Assembly: GCA_964348955.1 (NCBI GenBank)
Contig: CAYGEN010000004.1
Location: forward strand, 1-33,117
DNA from: 2-01-FULL-51-21 sp964348955
Lineage (GTDB): Bacteria > Patescibacteriota > Minisyncoccia > Phycocordibacterales > 2-01-FULL-51-21
Length of the DNA: 33,117 nt
Direction: 5' to 3'
Part shown: in pieces, positions 1-7,719 of the stretch
Numbering within the stretch: the stretch's first letter is position 1
Layout: each line of letters begins with the position of its first letter
Notes under the pieces: generated by a model
The model's input: only the letters and a program-made list of their open reading frames with translations
Databases searched by the model: none
Told to the model about the DNA's origin: nothing
Translations under genes and position numbers: made by a program

Positions 1-246
1 GGGCAGGCGGATGATCCGCCGAATCTCCTCGATCACGGCCATGGTCATGAGTATCTGGAGAACCGGGTTTGAGTCGAGCGCGTCCAGATCGTAGATGTAG
101 AAGTGCGTAGCCCCACCTTGAGGCTGGGCTACGCCACTCTTGAAATAGCTTGCGAAGTCCCCATCTCCGTAGAACGGCGCAAGTTTCTGAATGAGTTCTT
201 GGGTAATCGTATGAAGGTGAGAATAATTTTGGGTTTCTTTTTGCAA
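1..246 (-). CDS. VirB4/TraC-like conjugative ATPase, fragment running off the left edge
   Basis: The minus-strand frame is open from about position 270 to base 1 and continues beyond the window. The translated stretch contains QKLAPFYGDGDFASYF followed by FYIYDLDALDSNPVLQILM and VIEEIRRIIRLP. This resembles the segment between the Walker motifs in the C-terminal half of VirB4/TraC ATPases, which power type IV secretion or conjugation at the inner membrane. There is no in-frame ATG upstream of this block. The only candidate I see is a TTG at 246, with no SD. A strong terminator (302-334) and another gene lie immediately upstream, so the N-terminal half and Walker A cannot be present. It is either a 5'-truncated remnant or a short split gene. 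The family call is by motif resemblance only; the start is very uncertain. Confidence 0.45.
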   Translation of the reverse strand, partial: MQKETQNYSHLHTITQELIQKLAPFYGDGDFASYFKSGVAQPQGGATHFYIYDLDALDSNPVLQILMTMAVIEEIRRIIRLP

Positions 247-264
247 AAGATTTTTGCCAAAAGA
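238..264. repeat. Two tandem near-identical 13/14-bp units
   Basis: TTTTTGCAAAAGA (238-250) is followed directly by TTTTTGCCAAAAGA (251-264), differing by one inserted C. The repeat lies just upstream of where recognisable VirB4-like sequence begins, so it may mark a junction. It may equally be simple-sequence coincidence. Confidence 0.5.
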
Positions 265-301
265 AAAACCTGAATGCCAGTTATGCTGCGCGCAGAGAAC
301 T

Positions 302-334
302 AAAAAGGTCGCGTGCGTAATGCACGCGACCTTT
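302..334 (-). terminator. Rho-independent terminator of the P-loop kinase gene
   Basis: A perfect 13-bp stem (304-316 with 322-334) has a 5-base loop (317-321). Read on the minus strand, the stem is followed by five T residues ending at 302. It lies 17 bp after the stop codon of the gene ending at 351. On the plus strand it is followed by TTATT, so weak bidirectional activity is possible. Confidence 0.8.
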
Positions 335-350
335 ATTACAACCGCTCCCT

Positions 351-926
351 TCACCTTGGAATCTTTGACTCCACATACACTAGCAGTTCGCCGAATGACT
401 TCTCGAGCGGTCGGTCGGCATTGATGCACTTGACAGGTATGCTCCATGGCGTCTGTAGTTCCACGCTTTTGAGATACAGCTCGGGTGTGTTGATCGGTGA
501 CTGGCTTCCTTCACGCTCCCGACTCTGAATCCGCTGCGCAAGCCCATCGCCCGACAATTCGGCTTCCAGCTTAATCACCAAGACTGGTACTTCGCTTCGA
601 GAGATGAAGTCAAGTAATGGACGTTTGAACTCATCTTTGGAAAACGTGCCGGTAATCACGACAGGAACTTTGGCACATTGCGACCTCGCCATACTGACAA
701 GTATGGCGTACGCGTCTTCCATGAGACGCAGTCCTTCCGGAGAGTGGGAATCCGGTCGCTTGCCAAGGCGCTTCTCAAGCTGCTGCATGTATGTCTCGCG
801 AGCGGTATCTACGTCAAGATGTTCAAAGTTGGACACCTCGGCGAGTTTTTTGCCGAGCGCCGTCTTGCCGTGCAGTGGTACTCCCGCGAGAACCACTAAA
901 CACGGCGGAAAGATTTTCTTGTCCAC
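351..926 (-). CDS. Small P-loop NTPase, AAA_33/nucleoside-kinase type
   Basis: This is a 191-residue cytoplasmic protein with a Walker A motif GVPLHGKT at residues 15-22, preceded by a hydrophobic beta strand (CLVVLA). That is the arrangement in small kinases of the AAA_33 / polynucleotide-kinase-like group, which phosphorylate nucleotides, sugars or antibiotics. The substrate cannot be deduced. I chose the GTG start at 926 because a full AAGGAGG Shine-Dalgarno (932-938) sits five bases upstream. The open frame continues to 1046, but the added residues look non-coding. The gene is monocistronic: a divergent gene lies upstream and the 302-334 terminator follows. The clear SD contrasts with the glycan operon. 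Family call is secure; function is not. Confidence 0.8.
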   Translation of the reverse strand: MDKKIFPPCLVVLAGVPLHGKTALGKKLAEVSNFEHLDVDTARETYMQQLEKRLGKRPDSHSPEGLRLMEDAYAILVSMARSQCAKVPVVITGTFSKDEFKRPLLDFISRSEVPVLVIKLEAELSGDGLAQRIQSREREGSQSPINTPELYLKSVELQTPWSIPVKCINADRPLEKSFGELLVYVESKIPR

Positions 927-956
927 TGATACCTCCTTGGTGGTTGTCCGAGAGCT

Positions 957-985
957 ATCCTGACAAACTTTCTTTCTTCTGTCAA
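957..985 (-). promoter_or_regulatory. Candidate sigma70 promoter for the P-loop kinase gene
   Basis: On the minus strand a perfect TTGACA (980-985) is followed by a 17-base spacer and CAGGAT (957-962). The -10 match is only partial. Its position about 30 bases upstream of the GTG at 926 is sensible. Confidence 0.4.
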
Positions 986-997
986 GAGCACAGGTAT

Positions 998-1026
998 TTG
1001 ACAATAGACAAGGGGCGTGGTTACCT
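998..1026 (+). promoter_or_regulatory. Candidate promoter for the KdsC-like phosphatase gene
   Basis: A perfect TTGACA (998-1003) is followed 17 bases later by TTACCT (1021-1026), which is a poor -10. It sits about 34 bases before the ATG at 1060. It is arranged divergently from the promoter candidate at 957-985. Confidence 0.3.
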
Positions 1027-1059
1027 TCGCGAAGACATACGAACACACGAGGACCTCAA

Positions 1060-1620
1060 ATGGCTAGCCAATCCGGAAAAGATTCCCTCCGCAAAGCCCT
1101 TTTACCCATAAGGGCTATCGTCTTTGATGTTGATGGGACACTCGCAACAGGGTCAATCATGCTCGTAGAGCACAGCTCATGGATCGGCAACATCAAAGTA
1201 TTTTGCGCAAAAGATGCCTCGCCAATCAAAGCAGCCGTGCGACAGGATATTTCCGTCTTCTTTATAACGGGCCGTCCGTCACCGGCAGTTGAGAGGCGTG
1301 CTCAAGAACTTGGCGCCATGCTTATACTGAAAGAAAGGGTACGCAACGCTTCTGAACTTTGCGCATTCCTCAAACAGAATTGTAATGTCAGCAAAGAGCA
1401 AGTTGCCTACGTCGGCGACGACCTCAATGACCTGCCGTTTACCGACGTCGGCTGCTTCATTGCCACGGCAGACGCCGTTACCGAGGTTAAAGCCGTCGCG
1501 CGGCTGATCCTCCAAAGCTGCGGGGGCGAGGGTGTTGGCGCCGAAGTCGTCCGGCATATTTGCAACGCCAAAGGTATCTGGGACAAAGTACTTAATGGTT
1601 TCAGAGAGAGACTTCGTTAA
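1060..1620 (+). CDS. KdsC-like HAD-superfamily phosphatase
   Basis: This 186-residue protein has the HAD catalytic motif FDVDGT (nucleophile D23, acid D25), motif II FITGR (residues 68-72) and motif IV VGDDLNDLP (118-126). ITGRPSPAVERRAQELG is characteristic of the KdsC branch, capless tetrameric phosphatases that hydrolyse KDO-8-phosphate or N-acylneuraminate-9-phosphate during nonulosonic-acid synthesis. The segment that is usually FNVRDGxGI reads VFCAKDASPI here, so the substrate may differ. GAGGA six bases before the ATG supports the start. No other KDO or sialic-acid gene is in the window, so the natural substrate is open. A strong terminator follows at 1632-1671. Family confident, substrate inferred only. 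Confidence 0.85.
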   Translation: MASQSGKDSLRKALLPIRAIVFDVDGTLATGSIMLVEHSSWIGNIKVFCAKDASPIKAAVRQDISVFFITGRPSPAVERRAQELGAMLILKERVRNASELCAFLKQNCNVSKEQVAYVGDDLNDLPFTDVGCFIATADAVTEVKAVARLILQSCGGEGVGAEVVRHICNAKGIWDKVLNGFRERLR

Positions 1621-1631
1621 TCTGGAGATTG

Positions 1632-1671
1632 CGCCTCGCGCTTCATTTGAAGCGCGAGGCGATTTGTTTTT
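1632..1671 (+). terminator. Rho-independent terminator after the KdsC-like gene
   Basis: A perfect 13-bp GC-rich stem (1632-1644 with 1649-1661) has loop ATTT and is followed by ATTTGTTTTT (1662-1671). It lies between two convergent genes. On the minus strand the hairpin has no T-tract, so it would stop the long glycan operon less efficiently. Confidence 0.85.
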
Positions 1672-1673
1672 GG

Positions 1674-2567
1674 CTACAGGCGGTAATCCCAGTTCTTCAA
1701 ACACAAAATGTTCAGGAGAAATTTTTCGTCTGTTTTGGCGCTCGCTTCCGCAATATCTTTCGCACTCATGGCTACGGGCGCTACACCTGCCTGCTCTGCG
1801 AGCCGATAGAGCAAGAAGCCGACATCCGTGAATGCCCTGAGATACGCTTCAGGTGCGTAGCCGAAGGAAGCAATGGCTCGCGGGTAAAATTCTGTGATAA
1901 CCGCCATCTTTTCGCTTTTAGCGAGTATGTCGTGCATGCCGATTAGTACCGCCGGTTCAGCCCCCTCCACATCAATCTTAATAACATCTGGAATCGGTTT
2001 ATTTTTGAAAAACTCGTCAAGCGAGACGGTCTCAACCTGCACCTCGGTTGTATTTTCTTCGCGAACTAAACTATGCGCGCTTAGGTTTTCTTTTTTCAAG
2101 TAGAAGGTCGCGGTACCCGCCTTATCAGAAACCGCTTCTTGCACAAGCTCAACGTTTTGGTATCCGTTTCGTTCAACATTATTTTGAAGTAGCGAAAAAT
2201 TCCCCCTATCCGGCTCAAAGGCTACTACCCTGCCGGTTGAACCGACGGCGCGCGCCGCGAGAAGCGTAAAGTAGCCGATGTTTGCGCCGACATCAACGAA
2301 CGTCATGCCGGGCTTCAAGAGTTTTTCAAATACCTCGGTCTGCGGCGGGTCCCACTGCCCATGCATGATGAGGTACGGTGCCGAGCCAGTGTCGCGGCTG
2401 TTGACAAACAGAGTATGCCCGCCCGCCGAAATTTCAACAATGCCGCGCGGCTTCAAGCACCGATACAGCGCTTGATAGAGCACCGTGGCAAACGGCAGGT
2501 TGGCAAGCCCCTTGCCGGAGACCGCTTTGCCGACATATTTAAAAAACCGGAAAAAATACTCGCGCAT
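1674..2567 (-). CDS. FkbM-family SAM-dependent methyltransferase
   Basis: This 297-residue protein carries the SAM-binding signature TFVDVGANIGYFTLLAAR (89-106), the acidic strand-2 motif AFEPD (116-120) and the FkbM hallmark VIKIDVEGAE (195-204). FkbM enzymes O-methylate sugars, polyketides or glycolipids. In exopolysaccharide loci they usually cap or decorate glycan hydroxyls. It is the last gene of the long minus-strand operon, beginning five bases after the stop of the carbamoyltransferase gene. No SD is visible before the ATG, so translational coupling is likely. The stop at 1674 abuts the convergent terminator. The target sugar is not predictable. Confidence 0.9.
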   Translation of the reverse strand: MREYFFRFFKYVGKAVSGKGLANLPFATVLYQALYRCLKPRGIVEISAGGHTLFVNSRDTGSAPYLIMHGQWDPPQTEVFEKLLKPGMTFVDVGANIGYFTLLAARAVGSTGRVVAFEPDRGNFSLLQNNVERNGYQNVELVQEAVSDKAGTATFYLKKENLSAHSLVREENTTEVQVETVSLDEFFKNKPIPDVIKIDVEGAEPAVLIGMHDILAKSEKMAVITEFYPRAIASFGYAPEAYLRAFTDVGFLLYRLAEQAGVAPVAMSAKDIAEASAKTDEKFLLNILCLKNWDYRL

Positions 2568-2572
2568 CTAGG

Positions 2573-4354
2573 TTATTTTTTTTCAGCGATGTAATCGCCG
2601 AGCACCAGATAGTCCATGTTGGTTTTAAGAAAAGAGGCAACGGCATCCATGGGTGTTTCAATGATGGGGTCGCCGCCGAGGTTAAATGAGGTGTTGAGAA
2701 TGAGCGGCGCGCCTGTTTCCTCGTAGAACGCTTTGATGAGGGCGTGATAGATATCGTTATCCTCTTTCGTGACGGTCTGCACGCGGCAGGTGCCATCAAC
2801 ATGCACCACGGCCGGAACCTTTTCCGGCTCCTTTACCTTGGCGACAAGAAGCATAAACGGGTTTGCAGCCGCTTCTTCCGGCACCTCAAAATACTCCTCA
2901 ACGTGTTCTTTGAGAATTGACGCGGCAAACGGCCGCCACCCTTCGCGATGTTTTACGCGGTCATTCAGTGTATCTTTCATATGCGGCAAGCGCGCGTCGG
3001 CAAGAATTGAGCGATGTCCCAAGGCGCGCGGTCCGTATTCTGAACCGCCCTGAAACCAACCGATGATTTTCCCTTTCGCAAGCAGTTTTGCCGTCTCTTC
3101 CGCCACGGCAGATGATTTTCGCGCCTGTAAATCGCCCGCGCGCGCTTCGAGAGCTTCTTCTATTTCCGCGTTGGAGTATGTTTTGCCAAGATACGCATGA
3201 TTCATCTGCCAGAAGCGCGGTTCCTTGAGAATCATGTGGCGGCCGTAGAGCGCGCAACCGAGCGGAATGCCGGTATCGGAACACGCGGGCTGAACCCATA
3301 AGTCGTCAAAGCCGCACTCGTCAAAAATCTTTTTGTTGGCAACGCTGTTGAGTCCTACGCCGCCCGCGATGCAAAGGTGTGTAGCCCGCGTAAGAAGCTT
3401 TGCGCGCAGTGCCCAGCCGTTAAGCACCTTCTCCAGTACGTCCTGCACGGCGTAGGCGACGTTCGCGTAGTAGACATCCGGAAGTTTTTCCTCTTTCGGC
3501 CGCCGCGGGCGAGAAAAAGAGAGCGGTGCTTCAAAAAAAGCTTCGCCGCCGCTGCCCGTCAAGCGGCCTGTCAATCGAACAAACGCTTTGTACAGGCGCG
3601 CCTTGAGACCAAACCACAGCCGAGCAAAAAGAGGTGTTCCACTTCCGCGTAGAGTTCTCGGAAATCGCACATCGGCATTACAGAGAAACTGACCGTGCCA
3701 CTCCTTCCACCAAAGCTTCTCCGGCACCTCCTTAAAAGTGTCCGGTTTGCCGTAGGGTGCCAGCCCCATGGTCTTTCCCTCTTCATAGAAACCAAAGCCG
3801 AGATAGTTCGTGATAGATTCATACAGTCGTCCAATGCCGAAGGTGGAGAGAAACTGCTTCGTCACCGGAAGCCGCGTATGCAAACTTTTCTGCATTTCAA
3901 CAAGCGTGTTATCGCGCCCATAGTAAATGGTCTCCGTTTCAGCCGCAGAAACGCCAAGCGGGGTTGGGAATTCTTGCCCAGCGCTGTCGTAGACAAGCAC
4001 CGCCGCCTCGTCAAAAGGCGAACAAAAAAAAGCGCTCGCCGCGTGCGCGTCGTGATGATTGATGACCTCCACCCTTGCATGGGCAAAACGCTCTCCCGTC
4101 TCATGCAAAAAAATCTCCTTCATGGGGAGCTCGTCCGCGCGGTGCACCTGGTCAATAACCACGAGTCCGACATCTCGTGCCGAGATACCAAGCGTCTCCA
4201 GACAATAATCAATGGAGAGGCGAGGGAACATGTCGTAGGAGTGCTTGATATGGTTGAGACGCTCTTCAGCAATCGCCACAATCTTGCCGTCCGAAAGCAA
4301 CGCGGCTCCCGTGTCATGGCTTCTGATTTTCAGTCCAAGAATAGCAACACTCAT
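2573..4354 (-). CDS. NodU/CmcH-family O-carbamoyltransferase (short form)
   Basis: This 593-residue protein has the two-domain carbamoyltransferase layout. The N-terminal Kae1-like ASKHA domain carries the metal-binding motif HHDAHAASAF (100-109) and the phosphate-binding loop CIAGGVGLNSVAN (328-340). The C-terminal YrdC-like domain begins around residue 390 and carries GGSEYGPRALGHRSILADAR (436-455). The family makes carbamoyl-adenylate from carbamoyl phosphate and ATP and transfers the carbamoyl group to a hydroxyl, as NodU does on Nod factors and CmcH or TobZ do on antibiotics. Here the likely target is a sugar of the glycan made by the operon. The 46-bp gap upstream is the second largest in the operon and holds a small GTTAC/GTAAC inverted repeat. 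A second, diverged copy lies at 10818-13049. Confidence 0.93.
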   Translation of the reverse strand: MSVAILGLKIRSHDTGAALLSDGKIVAIAEERLNHIKHSYDMFPRLSIDYCLETLGISARDVGLVVIDQVHRADELPMKEIFLHETGERFAHARVEVINHHDAHAASAFFCSPFDEAAVLVYDSAGQEFPTPLGVSAAETETIYYGRDNTLVEMQKSLHTRLPVTKQFLSTFGIGRLYESITNYLGFGFYEEGKTMGLAPYGKPDTFKEVPEKLWWKEWHGQFLCNADVRFPRTLRGSGTPLFARLWFGLKARLYKAFVRLTGRLTGSGGEAFFEAPLSFSRPRRPKEEKLPDVYYANVAYAVQDVLEKVLNGWALRAKLLTRATHLCIAGGVGLNSVANKKIFDECGFDDLWVQPACSDTGIPLGCALYGRHMILKEPRFWQMNHAYLGKTYSNAEIEEALEARAGDLQARKSSAVAEETAKLLAKGKIIGWFQGGSEYGPRALGHRSILADARLPHMKDTLNDRVKHREGWRPFAASILKEHVEEYFEVPEEAAANPFMLLVAKVKEPEKVPAVVHVDGTCRVQTVTKEDNDIYHALIKAFYEETGAPLILNTSFNLGGDPIIETPMDAVASFLKTNMDYLVLGDYIAEKK

Positions 4355-4400
4355 ACCTTATTGTCGTACAACCATACCACAGTTACCAAAGTAACTAATC

Positions 4401-5510
4401 TCATTTGAAGAGTTCCAAATTGCTCGTTGCGCTCTTCAGCGCTTCGGTAAGACCTGGAAAGTCGGTCACGCGCGCAAGCTCCGAGTCGCTCGCCGCCATG
4501 GTGAGAAGCATCCGTGCCGTGCTCTTTTCAGAGCCGTGATTCCCGTCAAGAAACTCTTCATCCGATGAGCCGAGCGCGGTTGCATCGGTAAAGTCAAACA
4601 GAGAGAAACCACGTTTGGTAAATTCTTTTCGTATAGCCGGATAGATTTTCGGGATGTAAGCGTAGGCGTCGCCTTTTGACTGCATGTACGCAAACACGCT
4701 TGGCGCATACGGAGGAAGGAACGCGACGACGTGAACGCCGCGCCTCTTCGCTTCGTCCAAAAACGCCGTGAGCTCCGAGAGGAAAACAGGAGAAAGGTCG
4801 GCGCCGTAGCGGAAGAGTGGGTGCTCAATATCAATACGCTCAAAGGTGCCTAGAAACGCATAGTCCCAATACGCCGGGTCATGCGGGTTTTCAATGACCG
4901 CCCCATACCGCTCACTGCCGTCCTTGCGGGTGCCGGCGCGAACAACAAGCGCGCGAATACCAAGAGAATCGGACGTAAGCCGCCCGCCCACTATATCCCG
5001 AAGCGAAAATTTCTTGCTCCAATAATCTCCGTAAACCCGCCGAATAATGAGAAGAGCATTCGGTTCCTCCGGCGGAGGTTTTTCTTCATAGCTCTCTATG
5101 AACATACTTTGCTCAAGCCCGATAAGTATGATATTCGGGTCACTTCCTCCATCAGTCAGAGTGAAAAATTCATTAAAAATGCGCCGTAGCCCAACCCCGA
5201 AATCCGCGGCGGCATAGAAACGAGTATCACCTGAAAAAAACTCGCGGCGAAACTGGTACACGCGGGAGTTGCCGAGAATGGTAATGTCCGGCCAAAGCGT
5301 GCGATAGGTTTCCAAGCGAATATCCTCCGGAAACGGATAATACGATTTTGTCAGTAGAAGCTCGCGCTCAGACGCTTGCTGTAAAGCGATACGCTTCGTA
5401 ATCGGCGTCAACTCTCCGGAAATAATAAGCACAAAAAAAGGAAACAGCACGAGAAGCGCCGGCGGTATGCAAAAGAGAAACGCTTTTAGAGCAAAGGGTG
5501 TGGTGTTCAT
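4401..5510 (-). CDS. Membrane-anchored SGNH/DltD-like acyltransferase partner of the MBOAT protein
   Basis: This 369-residue protein starts with one hydrophobic segment (about 9-31), so the bulk should face outside. The remainder carries an SGNH-like arrangement: ILGNSRV with candidate nucleophile Ser81 (78-84) and a C-terminal DGNH block with candidate Asp322 and His325. The family resembles DltD/AlgX/AlgJ-type proteins, which accept an acyl group from an MBOAT membrane protein and pass it to an extracellular glycan. The MBOAT gene lies directly upstream with a 6-bp gap, which strongly supports a pair. No SD is visible. The call is by motif and context; overall similarity to named families may be low. 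Confidence 0.75.
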   Translation of the reverse strand: MNTTPFALKAFLFCIPPALLVLFPFFVLIISGELTPITKRIALQQASERELLLTKSYYPFPEDIRLETYRTLWPDITILGNSRVYQFRREFFSGDTRFYAAADFGVGLRRIFNEFFTLTDGGSDPNIILIGLEQSMFIESYEEKPPPEEPNALLIIRRVYGDYWSKKFSLRDIVGGRLTSDSLGIRALVVRAGTRKDGSERYGAVIENPHDPAYWDYAFLGTFERIDIEHPLFRYGADLSPVFLSELTAFLDEAKRRGVHVVAFLPPYAPSVFAYMQSKGDAYAYIPKIYPAIRKEFTKRGFSLFDFTDATALGSSDEEFLDGNHGSEKSTARMLLTMAASDSELARVTDFPGLTEALKSATSNLELFK

Positions 5511-5516
5511 ACGGTC

Positions 5517-6998
5517 TTAAAATTGAAAGTAAAAGAACGGCTGCGCGCCGGCAAAACCAAAGAACACAATAAAAAGCAGGAGCGCGTAGTATGCCGCGAA
5601 GCGAAGCCCCTGCGGCAATCGCGCAAACCATGTTTTAAGATTGCCGCGCTCCTCAAAAACCTGAACGGCAAACATGATTGCTATCGCGGTGCATAATGCC
5701 ATGAACTGCAAACGACCGCCGATGCCAAGCGAGAAAATTGTTTCGGTAAGCGCGGGCAGGCTGATGAGCTGCCGTAGCGTTGATGGCACATCGACAACCA
5801 TGCGATAGATAATGATCACGGCTTCCGAAAGTGTCTGCGCTCGAAAAAATACCCAGCCGATACAGACAAGAGAGAATGTCAGAGCGATTTGCAGTGCCGT
5901 ATGGAGCGCGGGCACGGCTTTGAGACGCGTAAAGCGTACCAGTGACCGCCGCAACGATTCCGTGTACTTTGAAAGAACGAGCAAGAGACCGTTAAATGCT
6001 CCCCACGCGACAAACGTCCATGCCGCCCCGTGCCACAAACCGCTTAACAAAAAGACCGCGGCGATATTGCGTGCCCACCGGCTTCGCGAGACACGACTGC
6101 CGCCAAGCGGAATGTAGACATACGCGCGAAACCAGTTCATGAGCGAAATGTGCCAACGCCGCCAAAATTCCGCAATTGAGCGAGCAAAGTATGGCCGCCG
6201 AAAGTTTTCTATAAGGTCATAACCGAGAATGCGCGCGGTGCCGATGGCAATGTACGAGTAGCCGGCAAAATCGCCGAATATCTGCATAGCGAAAAAGAAT
6301 GTGGCGAGCATAAGCGCCAGACCGTTGAAATTGACGGGGTCGCCGTACACCGTCGTTACGATACCGCCCGCGTTATCCGCAATGACCATTTTAAGAAAAT
6401 AGCCCCAGAGCATGAGGCGCAGACCGCTGACAACCCGAGAAGTGTTCCAGGTTACTTTTCTATAGAACTGCGGCAGGAGATGTGTTGAGCGTTCAATTGG
6501 CCCCGCAACCAATTGCGGAAAGAATGACACATAGAGCGCAAATATGCCAAGATGCCGCTCCGCCGGCCGCACGCCGCGGTATACGTCAATGGTGTACGAA
6601 AGTGATTGAAAAATATAAAAGGAGATGCCGACCGGCAAAAGAATGGAGAATGTGGGACTCTGATAAAATATATTGAAGGAATTGAGAATCTCTACCGCAG
6701 ACTCACTAAAAAAATTAAAATACTTGAAGAAGAAAAGCATGCCGAGATTCACCAATAGGCTCCCGTAGAGCAACAAGCGGCGCTTCGGACTCATGCCGAC
6801 TCGCTCCATGGCGAGAGCCACGAGATAGTCAACCACCGTGGAAAACATGATGAGGAGCGCGTACTCGGGCCTCCATGCCATGTAAAAATAGTAGCTTGCC
6901 GCGAGAAGAAGCGTCCACCGGAAACGCTGCGGCAAAAGAAAAAAGACCGCCACGACGGTCGGAAAAAAAATGAGGAACTGAAGCGAGTTGAACAGCAT
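5517..6998 (-). CDS. MBOAT-family membrane O-acyltransferase (AlgI/DltB/PatA-like)
   Basis: This 493-residue polytopic membrane protein has the AlgI/DltB motif set. PVGISFYIFQSLSY (122-135) is followed by FFPQLVAGPIER (159-170), FWRRWHISLMNWFRAYVYIPLGG (278-300) and LLSGLWHGAAW (317-327), whose His323 is the expected catalytic residue. MBOAT proteins of this group move an activated acyl group, often acetyl, across the membrane for esterification of polysaccharide hydroxyls. The SGNH-like partner follows 6 bp downstream. The citrate-cleaving module lies immediately upstream (7-bp gap), which may indicate the origin of the acyl group. No good SD is seen; a GAGG lies too far from the ATG. Confidence 0.95.
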   Translation of the reverse strand: MLFNSLQFLIFFPTVVAVFFLLPQRFRWTLLLAASYYFYMAWRPEYALLIMFSTVVDYLVALAMERVGMSPKRRLLLYGSLLVNLGMLFFFKYFNFFSESAVEILNSFNIFYQSPTFSILLPVGISFYIFQSLSYTIDVYRGVRPAERHLGIFALYVSFFPQLVAGPIERSTHLLPQFYRKVTWNTSRVVSGLRLMLWGYFLKMVIADNAGGIVTTVYGDPVNFNGLALMLATFFFAMQIFGDFAGYSYIAIGTARILGYDLIENFRRPYFARSIAEFWRRWHISLMNWFRAYVYIPLGGSRVSRSRWARNIAAVFLLSGLWHGAAWTFVAWGAFNGLLLVLSKYTESLRRSLVRFTRLKAVPALHTALQIALTFSLVCIGWVFFRAQTLSEAVIIIYRMVVDVPSTLRQLISLPALTETIFSLGIGGRLQFMALCTAIAIMFAVQVFEERGNLKTWFARLPQGLRFAAYYALLLFIVFFGFAGAQPFFYFQF

Positions 6999-7005
6999 GG
7001 GATTG

Positions 7006-7719
7006 TTACGCTTCCTCTACCTCGTCCTCCGAAAGACGATAGTAACTGTTTCCCTGTGCATACTCTTCAAGAATATGCGCGGTCATGCCGGCAAGGCGTG
7101 GAATGGCAAAGAGTGCCTTCCCCGCCTTCGGGCTAAACTGAAGGGTGAGAAGCGACGCGGCTATCGCCCCGTCAACATTAAGCGGGACGCGCTTCCCTTT
7201 CATTTTTTCCAATTCCGCCTCTATCGCGTGCGCTTTCGTAAACGCCGCAAGCGGCAACTTGAGTAAACGCGCTTTTTCATAGAGCGCCACGGCTCGCGGG
7301 TCTCGGTCCTTATATATTTTGTGGCCAAATCCGGGAATCGCTTTTTTCTCGCGCAGAAACGCGGCAACGATGTCTCTCGCGGTCTTTTTTTGCATGAGCA
7401 CGTCAGCCGCTTGTTCCGCCGCGCCGCCGTGGCGCTCCCCCATAGCAAGAAGCCCTGCCGCAAGCGCCACATGGATATCATTTCCGACCGATGCGCTTAC
7501 GCGGGGCACAAACACCGACGGCGCGTGGGCGCCGTTCTCAACGCTTGCAACAAAGACAGCTTCAAGAAGCGCCCGTTGCCGCGCGTTCGGGAGAGTCCCC
7601 TGCACCAGCAAAAAGAAAACCTCAATGAACGAGTGTTTTTCAATGAGTTCAGTTATGGTATGGCCGCGAATGACGCGGTTGCCGTTTTTTATCGCGCTGA
7701 TGTTTGTTCTCAATTTCAT
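7006..7719 (-). CDS. Citryl-CoA lyase-like protein (citrate-synthase fold, ATP-citrate-lyase C-terminal type)
   Basis: This 237-residue protein matches the citrate-synthase-fold module of ATP-citrate lyase rather than full-length citrate synthase, which is usually 370-430 residues. The catalytic triad is visible: GERHGGA with His97, GFGHKIY with His133, and NVDGAIA with Asp183. NVDG is the form in citryl-CoA lyases and ACL; citrate synthases usually have NVDFYSG. The expected reaction is cleavage of citryl-CoA to acetyl-CoA and oxaloacetate in the cytoplasm. Its ATG overlaps the stop of the upstream CoA-ligase alpha-like gene by four bases, and the beta-like gene precedes that. The three together equal a split ATP-citrate lyase. 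Related lyases acting on malyl- or citramalyl-CoA cannot be excluded. Confidence 0.8.
   Translation of the reverse strand: MKLRTNISAIKNGNRVIRGHTITELIEKHSFIEVFFLLVQGTLPNARQRALLEAVFVASVENGAHAPSVFVPRVSASVGNDIHVALAAGLLAMGERHGGAAEQAADVLMQKKTARDIVAAFLREKKAIPGFGHKIYKDRDPRAVALYEKARLLKLPLAAFTKAHAIEAELEKMKGKRVPLNVDGAIAASLLTLQFSPKAGKALFAIPRLAGMTAHILEEYAQGNSYYRLSEDEVEEA

Noticed and set aside
232..270. Possible inverted repeat around the T-rich and A-rich tracts near the left edge
   Set aside because: The arms need gaps to pair; the direct tandem repeat explains the symmetry better.
927..1046. N-terminal extension of the P-loop kinase gene
   Set aside because: A GTG with a perfect AAGGAGG lies at 926; the extension covers the intergenic promoter region and has no conserved pattern.
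3695..4408. Plus-strand open frame (237 codons) opposite the carbamoyltransferase gene
   Set aside because: The minus frame has the HHDAHA motif and correct length. The plus translation is basic and low in hydrophobic pattern.
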